From: Apium graveolens
Taxonomy: Eukaryota > Streptophyta > Magnoliopsida > Apiales > Apiaceae
DNA length: 64,000 nucleotides
NCBI RefSeq assembly: GCF_009905375.1
Contig: NC_133649.1
Location: forward strand, 231,111,792 to 231,175,791
Direction: 5' to 3'
Shown here: positions 21,808-34,868 of the stretch, piece after piece
Position numbering within the stretch: the first letter of the stretch is position 1
Layout: each line of letters begins with the position of its first letter
Position numbers and translations under genes: made by a program
Notes under the pieces: model-generated
What the model was told of the DNA's origin: nothing
Seen by the model: the letters and a program-made list of their open reading frames with translations, nothing else
The model's database searches: none

Positions 21808-23892
21808 TGTGGCGCCCTCCAAACCCGGGTCAGAAGTTTGGGGTCCAGACACACACACCTTATTATTAACCTGCTTATAACAATGATAAAGATAATAATA
21901 ATATGCAGTGACCCTACTTACCAACTACCACGGACGGCAACAGGTTAAAGTATGCACAACATCCAAACACACACTTATATTACAAACCGTTCAAATCCCA
22001 ACTATTCCAACTCAATACTGAGTATTAAACATAATTACAAACTTTTACAAACTCAAATTATCCCAAAAGAAACCTACTATCTTAGCTCGATCAACCTGAA
22101 CCCCTAGCTCTTGAGCTGGACTGGGGATCCTCGTTACCAATCTGTTCCTTCTTAACTGGAAAAGAACATAAACAACATCGCACAAATGAGCTAACTAGCT
22201 CAGCAAGTCACAATGACCAAACTGAGAATAATGATCATCAGGTGAAAATGGTTACGATATCAAGTGAACAATGAATTATGATTTAGAATTGGATATTATA
22301 TTTTCATTTTAAAGAAAAACCAAGGTTAGGCTGCTGATCAGTCACGCACTAACCCCGAGCAAAGCACACAACACTGCTCTAACTACTGGATCTAAGGCAC
22401 ACATTGGCCTAACTTGACCATTATATGGTCTGACCACGAATCTGGTCCACAATTTTATAAAAACAATCCAATTCTACCATAATAACAGGATAAACAGTAA
22501 TAAACAATAAACAGGATCATTAACAACATTGGACGTTCAATAATGAAAATGGTTTCAATCTGCATAAAGATCAATATGGCATTTCCAAAGCTTGGCTGTT
22601 AGGTAGTGAAAGAATTAGATAGCAAAAGAATCAGTGTTTCAGGGTTTCAAGGATTTGGCCTTTCAAAGCATAAGATACAATGGTTTGAGTGTGTAAGCAA
22701 TCTGGTTCAGTGTTTGATAATTAGTTTGTGTGTATTTATGGAATAGTATCATATATTTGAGGTTCGTATTTGGGTATGCAACAATCAATGGCTTGAAAAG
22801 AATAAGGTTTACGGCTCAAAATCAATAACTGGAATCAGGGTTTGGGGTTCAGTGCTTCAAAGCACTTGCAATATAAAACAAGATTATCAATCACTACAAC
22901 ATCTCGAGAAAGTTCAGAACACTTGCCTGGTACTAGCTTATTATACTGCACTCGCTTTCAATCACCACTGTCTTACTCCTTGACTACCTATTTTCCTTTC
23001 CTACGCCTTGCCTCTTCTGCTCACATATCATAAGCATCTATCAATATTCAACTTATACAATTCTATTCGACATATACTTCTATCTACCCTTCGTTTCACC
23101 CAAATCTGATTAACGGATTGAAAGTTACGCAATAAACAAGTAAACATCGAATATATAGACCGACAGTTAACCAACAAGTCACATATAACCCATAACACGT
23201 CACATAATCAATGATATATTATTTATAAAGAAGTCTCGGGTCATAAACAGGCTTTCAGGTATTTAAAATAATTTTTAAAACATTTTTCGGAATTAAAACG
23301 GGTCGTTAAATCAATTTCAGAGTAATAAACAGGGTTCGGTTGGCCAATCCTGGCTTCGAATCAATTTTATAATAATTATCGAGCCTTGAAAATAATTTAG
23401 AATAATATTTTAAAGCTCGAAACTATTTTTCGGAATTTTTAAATCATTTTTAAATAATTGAATCTAATTAAATAATTAATTAAAATCAATTAATAATTAA
23501 TTAAATCAATTAATCAATTAATTTTCAAATTAATTGACCAATTAATCAATTAATTATCAACCAAAATTAATTAACTAATTAATTCAGATTTATTTTTGAA
23601 TTAAAAATAATTTTTGGAATTAAAATACTGATTTTTGGAATTAAAATAATCATTTTTGAATTTTTTTGAAATTAAAACAATTTTGAAAATAATTGATAAA
23701 AAGAAATCCGAATTTTAAAAGAATTCAAAATAGGAATCCAGAATTTGTAAAATTCTGGAAACTTCAGGTACTAACTTGCAAAAATGCCAAAAACAACTTT
23801 GATTTTAGGAATAATCTGGATCAAAACCGGGTTTTCAATAAAAAAGAAAAGGGTCAGGAACCGGGTCGCTGGGTCGGGAAGGGTCACCGGAG
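21808..23892 (-). repeat. composite 1 left arm: inverted LTR unit
   Basis: The reverse complement of this unit matches 27419-29489. Shared landmarks read on minus are ccggtgaccc, an AATTAATT-rich palindromic stretch, cttgctgagctagttagctc and the gccaca end. It forms a 2.08-kb inverted repeat with R1, with a 3.5-kb spacer. Confidence 0.85.
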
Positions 23893-23899
23893 GACAGAA

Positions 23900-26800
23900 T
23901 CTTTTTAAGGGGGGAAGGATATAACGACTCGTGTATTTTTGAATTATTTAATTATGTAATTATGGAAATTATTAAATAAATAAAATATGTGTATTGATTT
24001 TGACCGCTATGTGTTGTTTGACTATTGATGTGTGATTTATAATATACTGAGTTGTTCGTGTGATTAATTATGGGGTCGTATTAGATTGTTTTCATTTTCA
24101 AAAGTGGATTTGGTGCAAATTTATTTGCGTAAATACTTGGAATGTCTTTAAAATTGTTTTTATGATTTTATAATTACAATAATTATTTTTAGGATTTTAT
24201 AAAATTGAGAAATCAATATTTTATTAATTATTTATCTTTAAATGATTTTCTGATTACTTATATTTGTAAAATCCATATTTAATTCTAGAATTCTTCAAAT
24301 ATTATGAAACTCATATTTAATTAAGTTTGGAATATTCCGAGAATTTTAAAATTATTTTGGAAATTTTCGGGATTTATTTTACCCGCGCGTCGATTCGTTT
24401 AATTGCGAAAAGCTGGTATAAATTGCATTTCAAAAATTGTTTTAAAATTTCAAAATTTATGTTTTTATAAACTTCGGGATATTTGCAACATTTTAAGACT
24501 ATTTTTGTAATTTTTTAAATTCGTTTTAAGTGCCACTCGTTTCGTTAATTGTGAATTTCGGGACAAAACCGGGCTTGCAAGTGGAAAACTGGACACGTGT
24601 CTAGCTTTTAGCATTTTGTTTTGTACGTGTCCATTACTGATTGGTAATAATAATAAAAATATATACAAAATAAATCACAATTATAGCATCACTCGGGTCT
24701 ATCTCTTTTGTTCTCTCTTGTTTCTCTTAATCTACTGGTTTATATCCCTTTCATTTTGGGTAAGTGGCCGCTGTTCGTTGTTTCATTCGATCGCCCTGGT
24801 TTTTGTTTTGCTTATTATACACATAAATATATATACATACGTGTTCATATATGGTTGTGTACGACTGGCAGTGCTTTGTGCTACGATTCCTTTATATATT
24901 TTCCTTCGCCGCGCCTCTCCAATTTCGGCGGGGATGGTGGTGACTGTGGGTGGATACGGGTTTCAGTGGTGTTGTTATGTTTGTGGTTCTGACTGATTGG
25001 TTGTTCCCTGTTGTTATGTCACCGTCGTTTTATATATTCCAGCGTTGGTGTTGCTCGAGTCTTGATTCTCTGATTTCTTCTCCATCTTGATGACGTGATT
25101 CTCGATCATGTGTTTACCATTCTTAATCGGAAGTTTTCAAGGCTGGAAACCCCGATTGGGGCACCGCCTGAAAACTTCCGCCACCGGCAGTGAGCTCCGG
25201 TGAGCCGGTGGTGGGCGGTGATGACTAGTCTGAGCCCTATAATCTGTTAAAACTTTATTTTAAATTCGTGTCAGCTAGTTTTAGTTGAATTTTTGAATTT
25301 TGGATTTGTTTAATGTAAATTTGTGGTCTGATTTAAAAAGTTCAACATGGATAATTATAAAATTTGTTGGGTGTTGGTTAATTTCGGATAATGAGATATT
25401 CCATTATTCGTGTTGGTGCAGAATTTCTTGAGTATATAATTGTTGGTAATTGACTTGATTGTGTCGACATGAAATTGACTGGAAGTCCAGTAAATAGAGT
25501 AGGTGCTGTCCGAACATCGAGAGATTACTATTACGGAAATTTGGAAATATATCCCATAATTATCGGACTTATTAATCAAATCATTTACTTGTATTACTGT
25601 ATACATACCATTTTTCAATTTAATTTCTGATGTGAATACTAACTCGGATGAACGTGACCCTGAGTTGTATTTGGTTAACTGCTACTCAGATAAACTAGCT
25701 AACTTATGTTGGTCGGTTTATCTTATTAACGATTAATTAAATATAAATTCGGTTCTGTTAATCTAAGTTAAAACTCAAAACCGAGATTTCTAGCAGCCAG
25801 TAATATGTAATATAGTTGGGTGTATGTATATATACAAATATTTTGAGAAAAGGAATTCCCAAAACCCTATTCTCTGTATCAAGAGTATATGTACATTCCG
25901 AAAGTGATTATCGAACCGGGTTGTGAAGGTATGAACCTTAATGATTATGTGAGTTATGATAATATAAATATTTTCGAGTCGGGATTGTTATCGTATGGGT
26001 AGATTGTTAGTGAGGATATGTCAAGCATAATCGAATGTCTAAATTAGGGTATTTCGACTCTGTAGGTTCTAGTCGGAAGGCCCGAAGAATTGGCATTGGT
26101 CGAAAGATGGTTTTGGTGGTCAGTCGAAAAGCTAAGTAAGGTTCCAGTTAAAGGACTTAAGTGTTAAGGTCGAATCCAGGGTGATCTAGTGGATAGACAA
26201 TAAAGCCTGAGCGACAAAGTCGGCTCAGAGTCGATCAGTAATAGTTGTAAAGCCCTGTAAGGCAAGTACTTCTGAACTTTTCTTCAAGATATATCGCAAA
26301 TATTTTCGAACTGTTTTATAACATGTCGCTATTACTCAAAATAACTCATGTTTTATATTATAAGTGTTTTAAACTATTTAACCTTGAACCCTGATTTTTC
26401 TTGATCTTGAGCCGTAAGCCTTATTCTTTGTAAACCATCTGTTATTGATTTTCAGATACCAAACCACCCAAATATGATACTGCTCCCCAAATGTATAACT
26501 ACCAAACAGTGGAAGAAAATTGTTTGAAAACACATAAACTTTTATACCCCAACCATTCTTTATAACATCAAAGAACTATACCTTGAAAAACCATTATTTG
26601 TCTAATACCTGATCCTTTTACAGGCTGAAAACCGTTTCCCATACATACCTTGATATACTCTTGTGATACTCATGAATCGTATTACACTTTTGTACAAGTG
26701 CTTTATCAATGTTGATTATGATCTTGCTTATTGAATTACATTGTTTATTACACTGAATTGTTTTAGAATTGGATAGTTTTCTAAACGTGGACCAAATTCG

Positions 26801-27411
26801 TGGTCAGACCAGATTCGTGGTCAAGTATAGGCCAATGTGTGCCTTGGATCCAGTAATTAGAGCAGTGATGTGTGCTTTGCTCGGGGTTAGTGCGTGACTG
26901 ATCTGTAGCCTAACCTTGGTTTTAAAACTTAAAATGAATATCCAATTCTAATGATTGTTTAGCAATAAACTTGATTCCTCTGAATCATCTCGTTTGATCA
27001 TTGAGTAACCTCAATTATTGTCATGGTGACTTGCTGAGCTAGTTAGCTCACTCTTACGAATCTTTTTATGTATTCTACAGTTAAGAAGGATACGGTTGAT
27101 AGCGAGGTTTCCCAGTTCAAGATACGAGCTAAGACCCCAGATTGAGTTGGATCGAGCTAGCAGGAGCTTATTGCGGTAGTGAGATAGTAAGATTGTAAGA
27201 ATAATTCCATTATCAGTTGTAAATTAAATTAGTTGGGATTTGGTGCGTTGTAATAAAAGTTAAGGTTGTGGCTTGTTTTCATACTTTAACCTGTTGCGAT
27301 CCGTGGTTATGTAAAGCAGGGTCATTGCAATTAATATTTCATATACAGATTGATATATTGTGTTTGTGTTGGGGACCACAAACTTCTGACCCGGGTTTGG
27401 AGGGCGCCACA
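23900..27411 (+). repeat. composite 1 core: polypurine tract and full-length gypsy LTR (about 3.49 kb)
   Basis: The tract ctttttaaggggggaaggat (to 23920) abuts an LTR that starts tataacgactcg and ends gggcgccaca at 27411. The start and middle resemble the LTRs of Tekay-like element H (ggtgctgcccga/ggtgctgtccga and ggcggtgatga motifs). The last third resembles the R units. It is therefore an LTR of a related chromovirus family on plus. ORFs in it are short and unsupported. Confidence 0.75.
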
Positions 27412-29489
27412 GGTATCCGGTGACCCTACCCGACCCGGTGACCCGGTTCCTGACCCGTTTCTTTTTTATTGAAAACCCGGTTTTGATCCAGATTATTCCT
27501 AAATCAAAGTTGTTTTTGGCATTTTTGCAAGTTAGTACCTAAAGTTTCCAGAATTTTACAAATTATGGATTCCTGTTTTGAATTCTTTTAAAATTCGGAT
27601 TTCTTTTTATCAATTATTTCCAAAATTGTTTTTAATTCCAAAAAAATTCGAAAATGATTATTTTAATTCCAAAAATCAATATTTTAATTCAAAAAATTAT
27701 TTTTAATTCAAAAATAAATATGAATTAATTAGTTAATTAATTTTGGTTGATAATTAATTGATTAATTGGTCAATTAATTTGAAAATTAATTGATTAATTG
27801 ATTTAATTAATTATTAGTTGATTTTAATTAATTATTTAATTAGATTTAATTACTGAAAAATGATTTTAAAATTCTGAAAAATAGTTTCGAACTTTAAAAT
27901 ATTATTCTAAATTATTTTCAAGGCTCGATAATTATTATAAAATTGATTTGAAGCCAGGATTGGGCAACTGAACCCTGTTTATTACTCCAAAATTGATTCA
28001 ACGACCCGTTTTAATTCCGAAAAATATTTTAAAAATCATTTTAAATACCTGAAAGCCTGTTTATGACCCGAGACTTCTTTATAAATGATATATCATTGAT
28101 TATGTGACGTGTTATGTGTTATATGTGACTTTTTGGTTAACTATCGGTCTATATATTCGATGTTTACTTGTTTATTGCGTAACTTTCAATCCGTTAATCG
28201 GATTTGGGTGAAACGAAGGATAGATAGAAGTATATGTCGAATAGAATCGTATAAGTTGAATACTGATAGATGCTTATAATATGTGAGCAGAAGAGGCAAG
28301 GCGTAGGAAAGGGAAACAGGTAGTCAAGGAGTAAGACAGTGGTGATTGAAAGCGAGTGCAGTATAATAAGCTAGTACCAGGCAAGTGTTTTGAACTTTCT
28401 CGAGATGTTGTAGTGATTGATAATCTTGTTTTATATTGCAAGTGCTTTGAAGCACTGAACCCCAAACCCTGATTCCAGTTATTGATCTTGAGCCGTAAAC
28501 CATATTGTTTTTAAGCCATTGATTATTGCATACCCAAATACGAACCTCAAATATACGATACTACTCCACAAATACATACAAACTAATTATCAAACACTGA
28601 ACCGAATTACTTACACACTCACACCATTGTATCTTATGCTTTGAAAGGCCAAATCCTTGAAACCCTGAAACACTGATTCTTTTGTCATCCAATTCTTTCA
28701 CTACCTAACAGCCAAGCTTTGGAAATGCCATATTGATCTTTATGCTGATTGAAACCATTTTCATTATTGAACGTCCAATGTTGTTAATGACCCTGTTTAT
28801 TGTTTATTAATGTTTATCCTGTTATTATGGTAGAATTGGTTTTTTTTAATAAAATTATGGACCAGATTCGTGGTCAGACCATATAATGGTCAAGTTAGGC
28901 CAATGTGTGCCTTGGATCCAGTAGTTAGAGCAGTGTTGTGTGCTTTGCTCGGGGTTAGTGCGTGACTGATCAGCAGCCTAACCTTGGTTTTTCTTTAAAA
29001 TGAAAATATAATATCCAGTTCTAAATCATAATTCATTGTTCACTTGATATCGTAACCATTTTCACCTGATGATCATTATTCTCAGTTTTGTCATTGTGAC
29101 TTGCTGAGCTAGTTAGCTCATTTGTGCAATGTTGTTTATGTTCTTTTCCAGTTAAGAAGGAACAGGTTGATAATGAGGATCCCCAGTCCAGCGCGAGAGC
29201 TAGGGGTTCAGGTTGATCGAGCTAAGCTAGTAGGCTTCTTTTGAGATAATTTGAGTTTGTAATAATGTTTAATACTCAGTGTTGAGTTGGAATAGTTGGG
29301 ATTTGAATGGTTTGTAATATAAGTGTGTGTTTGGCTTGTGTGCATACTTTAACCTGTTACGGTCCATGGTAGTTGGTAAGTAGGGTCACTGCATATTATT
29401 ATTATCTTTATCATTATTATAAGCAGGTTAGTAATAAGGTGTGTGTGTGTGGACCCCAAACTTCTAACCCGGGTTTGGAGGGTGCCACA
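27412..29489 (+). repeat. composite 1 unit R1 (direct LTR-derived unit)
   Basis: Begins ggtatccggtgaccc right after the core LTR and ends gggtgccaca. It is a close inverted match of the left arm. The terminal part (cttgctgagctagttagctc, gttaagaaggaacagg) is shared with R2, R3 and the core LTR end. Confidence 0.85.
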
Positions 29490-31223
29490 GGTTTAGTATC
29501 AATTAATTTTCAAATTAATTGACTAATTAATCAATTAATTATCAACCAAAATTAATTAACTAATTAATTCAGATTTATTTTTGAAAATGATTTAAAAATT
29601 CTGAAAAATAGTTTCGAGCTTTAAAATAATATTCTAAATTATTTTCAAGGCTCGATAATTATTATAAAATTGATTCGAAGCTAGAATTGGCCAACCGAAC
29701 CCTGTTTATTACTCCGAAATTGATTCAACGACCCGTTTTAATTCCGAAAAATGTTTTAAAAATTATTTTAAATACTTGAAAGCTTGTTTATGACCCGAGA
29801 CTTCTTTATAAATGATATATCATTGATTATGTAACGTGTTATGTGTTATATGTGACTTGTTGGTTAACTGTCGGTCTATATATTCGATGTTTACTTATTT
29901 AGTGCGTAACTTTCAATCCGTTAATCAGATTTGGGTGAAACGAATGGTAGATATAAGTATATGTCGAATAGAATCGTATAAGTTGAATATTGATAGATGC
30001 TTATGATATGTGAGCAGAAGAGGCAAGGCGTAGGAAAGGGAAACAGGTAGTCAAGGAGTAAGACAGTGGTGATTGAAAGCGAGTGCAGTATAATAAGCTA
30101 GTACCAGGCAAGTGTTCTGAACTTTCTCGAGATGTTGTAGTGATTGATAATATTGTTTTATATTGCAAGTGCTTTGAAGCACTGAACCCCAAACCCTGAT
30201 TCCAGTTATTGATCTTGAGCAGTAAACCATATTGTTTTTAAGCCATTGATTGTTGCATACCCAAATACGAACCTCAAATATACGATACTACTCCACAAAT
30301 ACATACAAACTACTTATCAAACACTGAACCGAACTGCTTACACACTCAAACCATTGTATCTTATGCTTTGAAAGGCCAAATCCTTGAAACCCTGAAACAC
30401 TGATTCTTTTGTCATCCAATTCTTTCACTACCTAACAGCCAAGCTTTGGAAATGCCATATTGATCTTTATGTAGATTGAAACCATTTTCATTATTGAACG
30501 TCCAATGTTGTTAATGACCCTATTTATTGTTTATTACTGTTTATCCTGTTATTATGGTAGAATTGGTTTTTTTAGTAAAATTATGGACCAGATTCGTGGT
30601 CAGACCATATAATGGTCAAGTTAGGCCAATGTGTGCCTTGGATCCAGTAGTTAGAGCAATGTTGTGTGCTTTGCTCGGGGTTAGTGCATGACTGATCAGC
30701 AGCCTAACCTTGGTTTTTCTTTAAAATGAAAATATAATATCCAATTCTAAATCATAATTCATTGTTCACTTGATATCGTAACCATTTTCACCTGATGATC
30801 ATTATTCTCAGTTTTGTCATTGTGACTTGCTGAGCTAGTTAGCTCATTTGTGCAATGTTGTTTATGTTCTTTTCAAGTTAAGAAGGAACTGGTTGGTAAC
30901 GAGGATCCCCAGTCCAGCGCGAGAGCTAGGGGTTCAGGTTGATCGAGCTAAGCTAGTAGGCTTCTTTTGAGATAATTTGAGTTTGTAAAAGTTTGTAATA
31001 ATGTTTAATACTCAGTGTTGAGTTGCAATAGTTGGGATTTGAATGGTTTATAATATAAGTGTGTGTTTGGCTTGTGTGCAAACTTTAACCTGTTACGGTC
31101 CATGGTAGTTGGTAAGTAGGGTCACTGCATATTATTATTATCTTTATCATTGTTATAAGCAGGTTAGTAATAAGGTGTGTGTGTGGACCCCAAACTTCTG
31201 ACCCGGGTTTGGAGGGTGCCACA
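29490..31223 (+). repeat. composite 1 unit R2
   Basis: Begins ggtttagtatca, which looks like a truncated LTR/primer-site junction (compare GGTTTGGTATCAGAGC). About 90 bp of AATTAATT-rich sequence follow in the opposite orientation to R1. From about 29583 it matches R1 directly through to gccaca. It is nearly identical to R3. Confidence 0.85.
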
Positions 31224-32960
31224 GGTTTAGTATCAATTAATTTTCAAATTAATTGACTAATTAATCAATTAATTATCAACCAAAATTAATTAACTAATTA
31301 ATTCAGATTTATTTTTGAAAATGATTTAAAAATTCTGAAAAATAGTTTCGAGCTTTAAAATATTATTCTAAATTATTTTCAAGGCTCGATAATTATTATA
31401 AAATTGATTCGAAGCCAGGATTGGCCAACCGAACCCTGTTTATTACTCCGAAATTGATTTAACGACCCGTTTTAATTCCGAAAAATGTTTTAAAATTATT
31501 TTAAATACTTGAAAGCTTGTTTATGACCCGAGACTTCTTTATAAATGATATATCATTGATTATGTAACGTGTTATATGTTATATGTGACTTGTTGGTTAA
31601 CTGTCGGTCTATATATTCGATGTTTACTTGTTTATTGCGTAACTTTCAATCCGTTAATCAGATTTGGGTGAAACGAATGGTAGATAGAAGTATATGTCGA
31701 ATAGAATCGTATAAGTTGAATATTGATAGATGCTTATGATATGTGAGCAGAAGAGGCAAGGCGTAGGAAAGGGAAATAGGTAGTCAAGGAGTAAGACAGT
31801 GGTGATTGAAAGCGAGTGCAGTATAATAAGCTAGTACCAGGCAAGTGTTCTGAACTTTCTCGAGATGTTGTAGTGATTGATAATATTGTTTTATATTGCA
31901 AGTGCTTTGAAGCACTGAACCCCAAACCCTGATTCCAGTTATTGATCTTGAGCCGTAAACCATATTGTTTTTAAGCCATTGATTGTTGCATACCCAAATA
32001 CGAACCTCAAATATACGATATTACTCCACAAATACATACAAACTAATTATCAAACACTGAACCGAATTGCTTACACACTCAAACCATTGTATCTTATGCT
32101 TTGAAAGGCCAAATCCTTGAAACCCTGAAACACTGATTCTTTTGTCATCCGATTCTTTCACTACCTAACAGCCAAGCTTTTGAAATGCCATATTGATCTT
32201 TATGCAGATTGAAACCATTTTCATTATTGAACGTCCAATGTTGTTAATGACCCTATTTATTGTTTATTACTGTTTATCCTGTTATTATGGTAGAATTGGT
32301 TTTTTTTAATAAAATTATGGACCAGATTCGTGGTCAGACCATATAATGGTCAAGTTAGGCCAATGTGTGCCTTGGATCCAGTAGTTAGAGCAGTGTTGTG
32401 TGCTTTGCTCGGGGTTAGTGCGTGACTGATCAGCAGCCTAACCTTGGTTTTTCTTTAAAATAAAAATATAATATCCAATTTTAAATCATAATTCATTGTT
32501 CACTTGATATCGTAACAATTTTCACCTGATGATCATTATTCTCAGTTTTGTCATTGTGACTTGCTGAGCTAGTTAGCTCATTTGTGCGATGTTGTTTATG
32601 TTCTTTTCCAGTTAAGAAGGAACAGGTTGGTAACGAGGATCCCCAGTCCAGCGCGAGAGTTAGTTGTTCAGGTTGATCGAGCTAAGCTAGTAGGCTTCTT
32701 TTGGGATAATCTGAGTTTGTAAAAGTTTGTAATAATGTTTAATACTCAGTGTTGAGTTGGAATAGTTGGGATTTGAACGGTTTGTAATATAAGTGTGTGT
32801 TTGGCTTGTGTGTATACTTTAACCTGTTGCGGTCCGTGGTAGTTGGTAAGTAGGGTCACTGCATATTATTATATCTTTATCATTGTTATAAGCAGGTTAG
32901 TAATAAGGTGTGTGTGTGTGTGGACCCCAAACTTCTAACCCGGGTTTGGAGGGCGCCACA
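31224..32960 (+). repeat. composite 1 unit R3
   Basis: A near copy of R2 with the same start, the same internal inverted segment and the same junction, so R2 and R3 are a tandem duplication of one rearranged unit of about 1.735 kb. It ends at the right terminus of composite 1. Confidence 0.85.
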
Positions 32961-33116
32961 TTCGGTCCAATAAAAAATGATAATTTGGTTTTTCGGTCTA
33001 TTCGGTTCGGTCCAAACCGACCGAATACTCAGCCCCATTTGCAAATAACAAGCAAAAGCTATCAATAATATCAAATTTCATGAAAATGCCCGAAAATCAA
33101 ACCCCCGATTCGAAAT

Positions 33117-33546
33117 AAGAATCCTAGAATCGATTTTAATTTTTTACTTTAGTGAATATGGATGGACCTATTAAATATTCGCTACTTTTATAATTGGATT
33201 TTTTTTATTGGGTTGAAATTAGGGAGCGATTGGAGACGACCACACAACATTTCGCAAATACTCGAAAGCTCCTGCCAAACGCCGAGAATAATTCGGAAAG
33301 AAGAAGAAAGCGAGAGAAAAATGGAAGAAGAGTAAAAAACAAAAGAAGCACAAGAGGGGGCCTTTTATAGGTGAGTTGAATTCCAAGAGGCAGGTACACA
33401 TGAACGAATCCTGGCCATCCATCACATAGTGATATATATACACAACAATACATATATGCACAGTAATTAATGAAACTGATTATTACAGCAATTCTTTTGA
33501 AAAAAGACAACTATAATAATTCAAATCACCGGGGGGGAATCAAAAA
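33117..33546. other. unassigned stretch
   Basis: About 430 bp with an AG-rich run on plus (33290-33345) and short TA-rich runs. No domain, LTR end or RNA gene is recognised. ORFs on minus here look like chance frames. The end, gggggggaat at 33531-33540, may be the polypurine tract of element G. Confidence 0.5.
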
Positions 33547-33582
33547 TGTTTCAACTTCAAGTTCGAACCCCCTTAATAAACG

Positions 33583-34490
33583 AAGTCCTGACTGGGGGGC
33601 AAGCAAAGCTAAATTCATCCAAAGACATCAAACCTTAGTCTTGATTGCCTTAACTCAACACATTCCAGGCTGAGGGACAAGCAAAGCTCAAATTCTTCCA
33701 AAGACATCAAAACTTAGTCCTGATTTCCTGAACTCAACATAATTTGGACTGGAGGCACAGAAAGCTCAAATTCATCCAAAGATATAAAACTTTAGTCCTG
33801 ATTGCCTGAACTCTACACAATCCGGACTGGGGGGCAAGTAAAGCTCAAATTCTTCCAAAGACATCAAACTTTCATCCTGATTGCTCAACACAATCCGGAC
33901 TGCGGGGCAAGCAAAACTCAAATTCTTTCAAAGACATCAAACCTTAGTCCTGATTGCATGAACTCAACACAATCCGGACTGGGAGGCAAGCAAAACTCAA
34001 ATTTATCCAAAGACGTCAAACCTTAGTCCTGATTTCCTGAACTCAATACAATCCGGATTGGGGGCAAGCAAAGCTAAAATTCTTCCAAAAATATCAAACC
34101 TTAGTCTTGATTGCTCAACACAATTCGGACTAGGGGCAAGCAGAACTCAAATTCTTCCAAAGATATCAAACATTAGTCCTGATTGCATGAACTCAACATA
34201 ATCTGGACTGGGGGGCAAGCAAAACTCAAATTTATCCAAATACGTCAAACCTTAGTCCTGATTTTCTGAACTCAACACAATTCGGACTGGGGGGCAAGCA
34301 AAGCTTAAATTATTCCAAAGCCATCAAACCTTAGTCATGAATGCCTGAACTCAACACAATCAGGACTGGGGGCAAGCAAAGCTCAAATTCATCCAAAGAC
34401 ATCAAACCTTAGTCTTGATTGCCAGAACTCAACACAATCCAAACTAGGGGCAAGCAAAGCTCAAATTCTTCTAAAACCAATCAACCTTAC
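33583..34490. repeat. 78-bp minisatellite, about 12 copies, in U3 of LTR G
   Basis: The unit core is ggactggggggcaagcaaag, then ctcaaattcttccaaagaca, then tcaaaccttagtcctgattg and (c)ctgaactcaacacaatcc. Twelve copies with small indels were counted by eye, upstream of a TATA box. This length is unusual for an LTR U3. Confidence 0.9.
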
Positions 34491-34858
34491 TCCCCTATTC
34501 AGAAAATCTGCATAAGGGAGTGAGGGACATATGATAGTATATATAGCTCCTAGAAGGACCAGGACCAGACTCATTACTCCCTCCAGTCCCGCATACTACT
34601 AGTCCAGACTAGTCCAGTCCAGCAAGCCTGACCTTGGGAAGTCCCAGCACGTGAGGCACGTGCCCAAACACATGATAGGGACAACTGTCATTCATCAATC
34701 ATTAGCACAACCAGGACACGTGTCAGGAGATCCTTAAAACATTACTCAACCACCCACATCCTCACACGTGCGAAGCATCCGCCAAGTTCAGGTGTCCTCC
34801 GCTCCTAGAACCAACGACTACGATTTTAAGGTACCAACCCCAAAATCCTATCCTTGGG

Positions 34859-34868
34859 CTATAAATAG
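34859..34868 (+). promoter_or_regulatory. TATA box of LTR G
   Basis: ctataaatag on plus, followed about 30-40 bp on by the CT-rich start-like region ttaatcactctctcacactc. It is the expected core promoter of this LTR. Confidence 0.7.

Larger units (their letters stand above)
21808..32960. mobile_element. composite 1: 11.15-kb insertion with the same LTR end inverted at both termini
   Basis: It begins tgtggcgccctccaaacccg and ends with its reverse complement cgggtttggagggcgccaca. It is flanked by ttcgg at 21803-21807 and 32961-32965. Inside on plus: an inverted unit (21808-23892), a polypurine tract and LTR (23920-27411), then three direct units (27412-29489, 29490-31223, 31224-32960). No protein domain was found. 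Both outer ends are the 3' (U5) end of the same gypsy LTR family, an arrangement normal retrotransposition does not give. The TSD falls in sequence rich in ttcgg, so it could be partly fortuitous. Confidence 0.8.
21332..33116. repeat. foldback/MITE-like element F, split by composite 1
   Basis: The arms 21332-21807 and 32961-33116 form an inverted repeat of over 100 bp. It starts atttcgaat, runs through gggtttgatttttgggc and gcttttgcttgttattt, and reaches ggggctgagcattcggtcgg. The centre is rich in ggttcgg/ccgaacc motifs. There is no transposase. A possible 3-bp aag duplication flanks it (21329-21331, 33117-33119), too short to name a superfamily. The 11.15-kb insertion at 21808 splits it. Confidence 0.65.

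Noticed and set aside
23920..27411. ORFs of 90-126 codons inside LTRs (24616-24996, 36056-36310, 46520-47222)
   Set aside because: They are in non-coding LTR sequence, carry low-complexity hydrophobic or GT-rich stretches, and the reading frames differ between the 5' and 3' LTRs of H.
22842..31925. A 63-residue ORF (MGFSASKHLQYKT...) found four times
   Set aside because: It recurs only because the LTR units of composite 1 are duplicated; it lies on the antisense strand of each unit, has no start context or domain, and three copies are on minus and one on plus following the inversion.
33205..33510. A 101-codon ORF on minus
   Set aside because: Low-complexity Phe/Leu-rich translation of an AG-rich run; no domain and a second overlapping frame looks equally good.
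33583..34490. Regular repeats resembling a CRISPR array
   Set aside because: There is no unique spacer; the whole 78-bp unit repeats in tandem, and the setting is plant LTR DNA.
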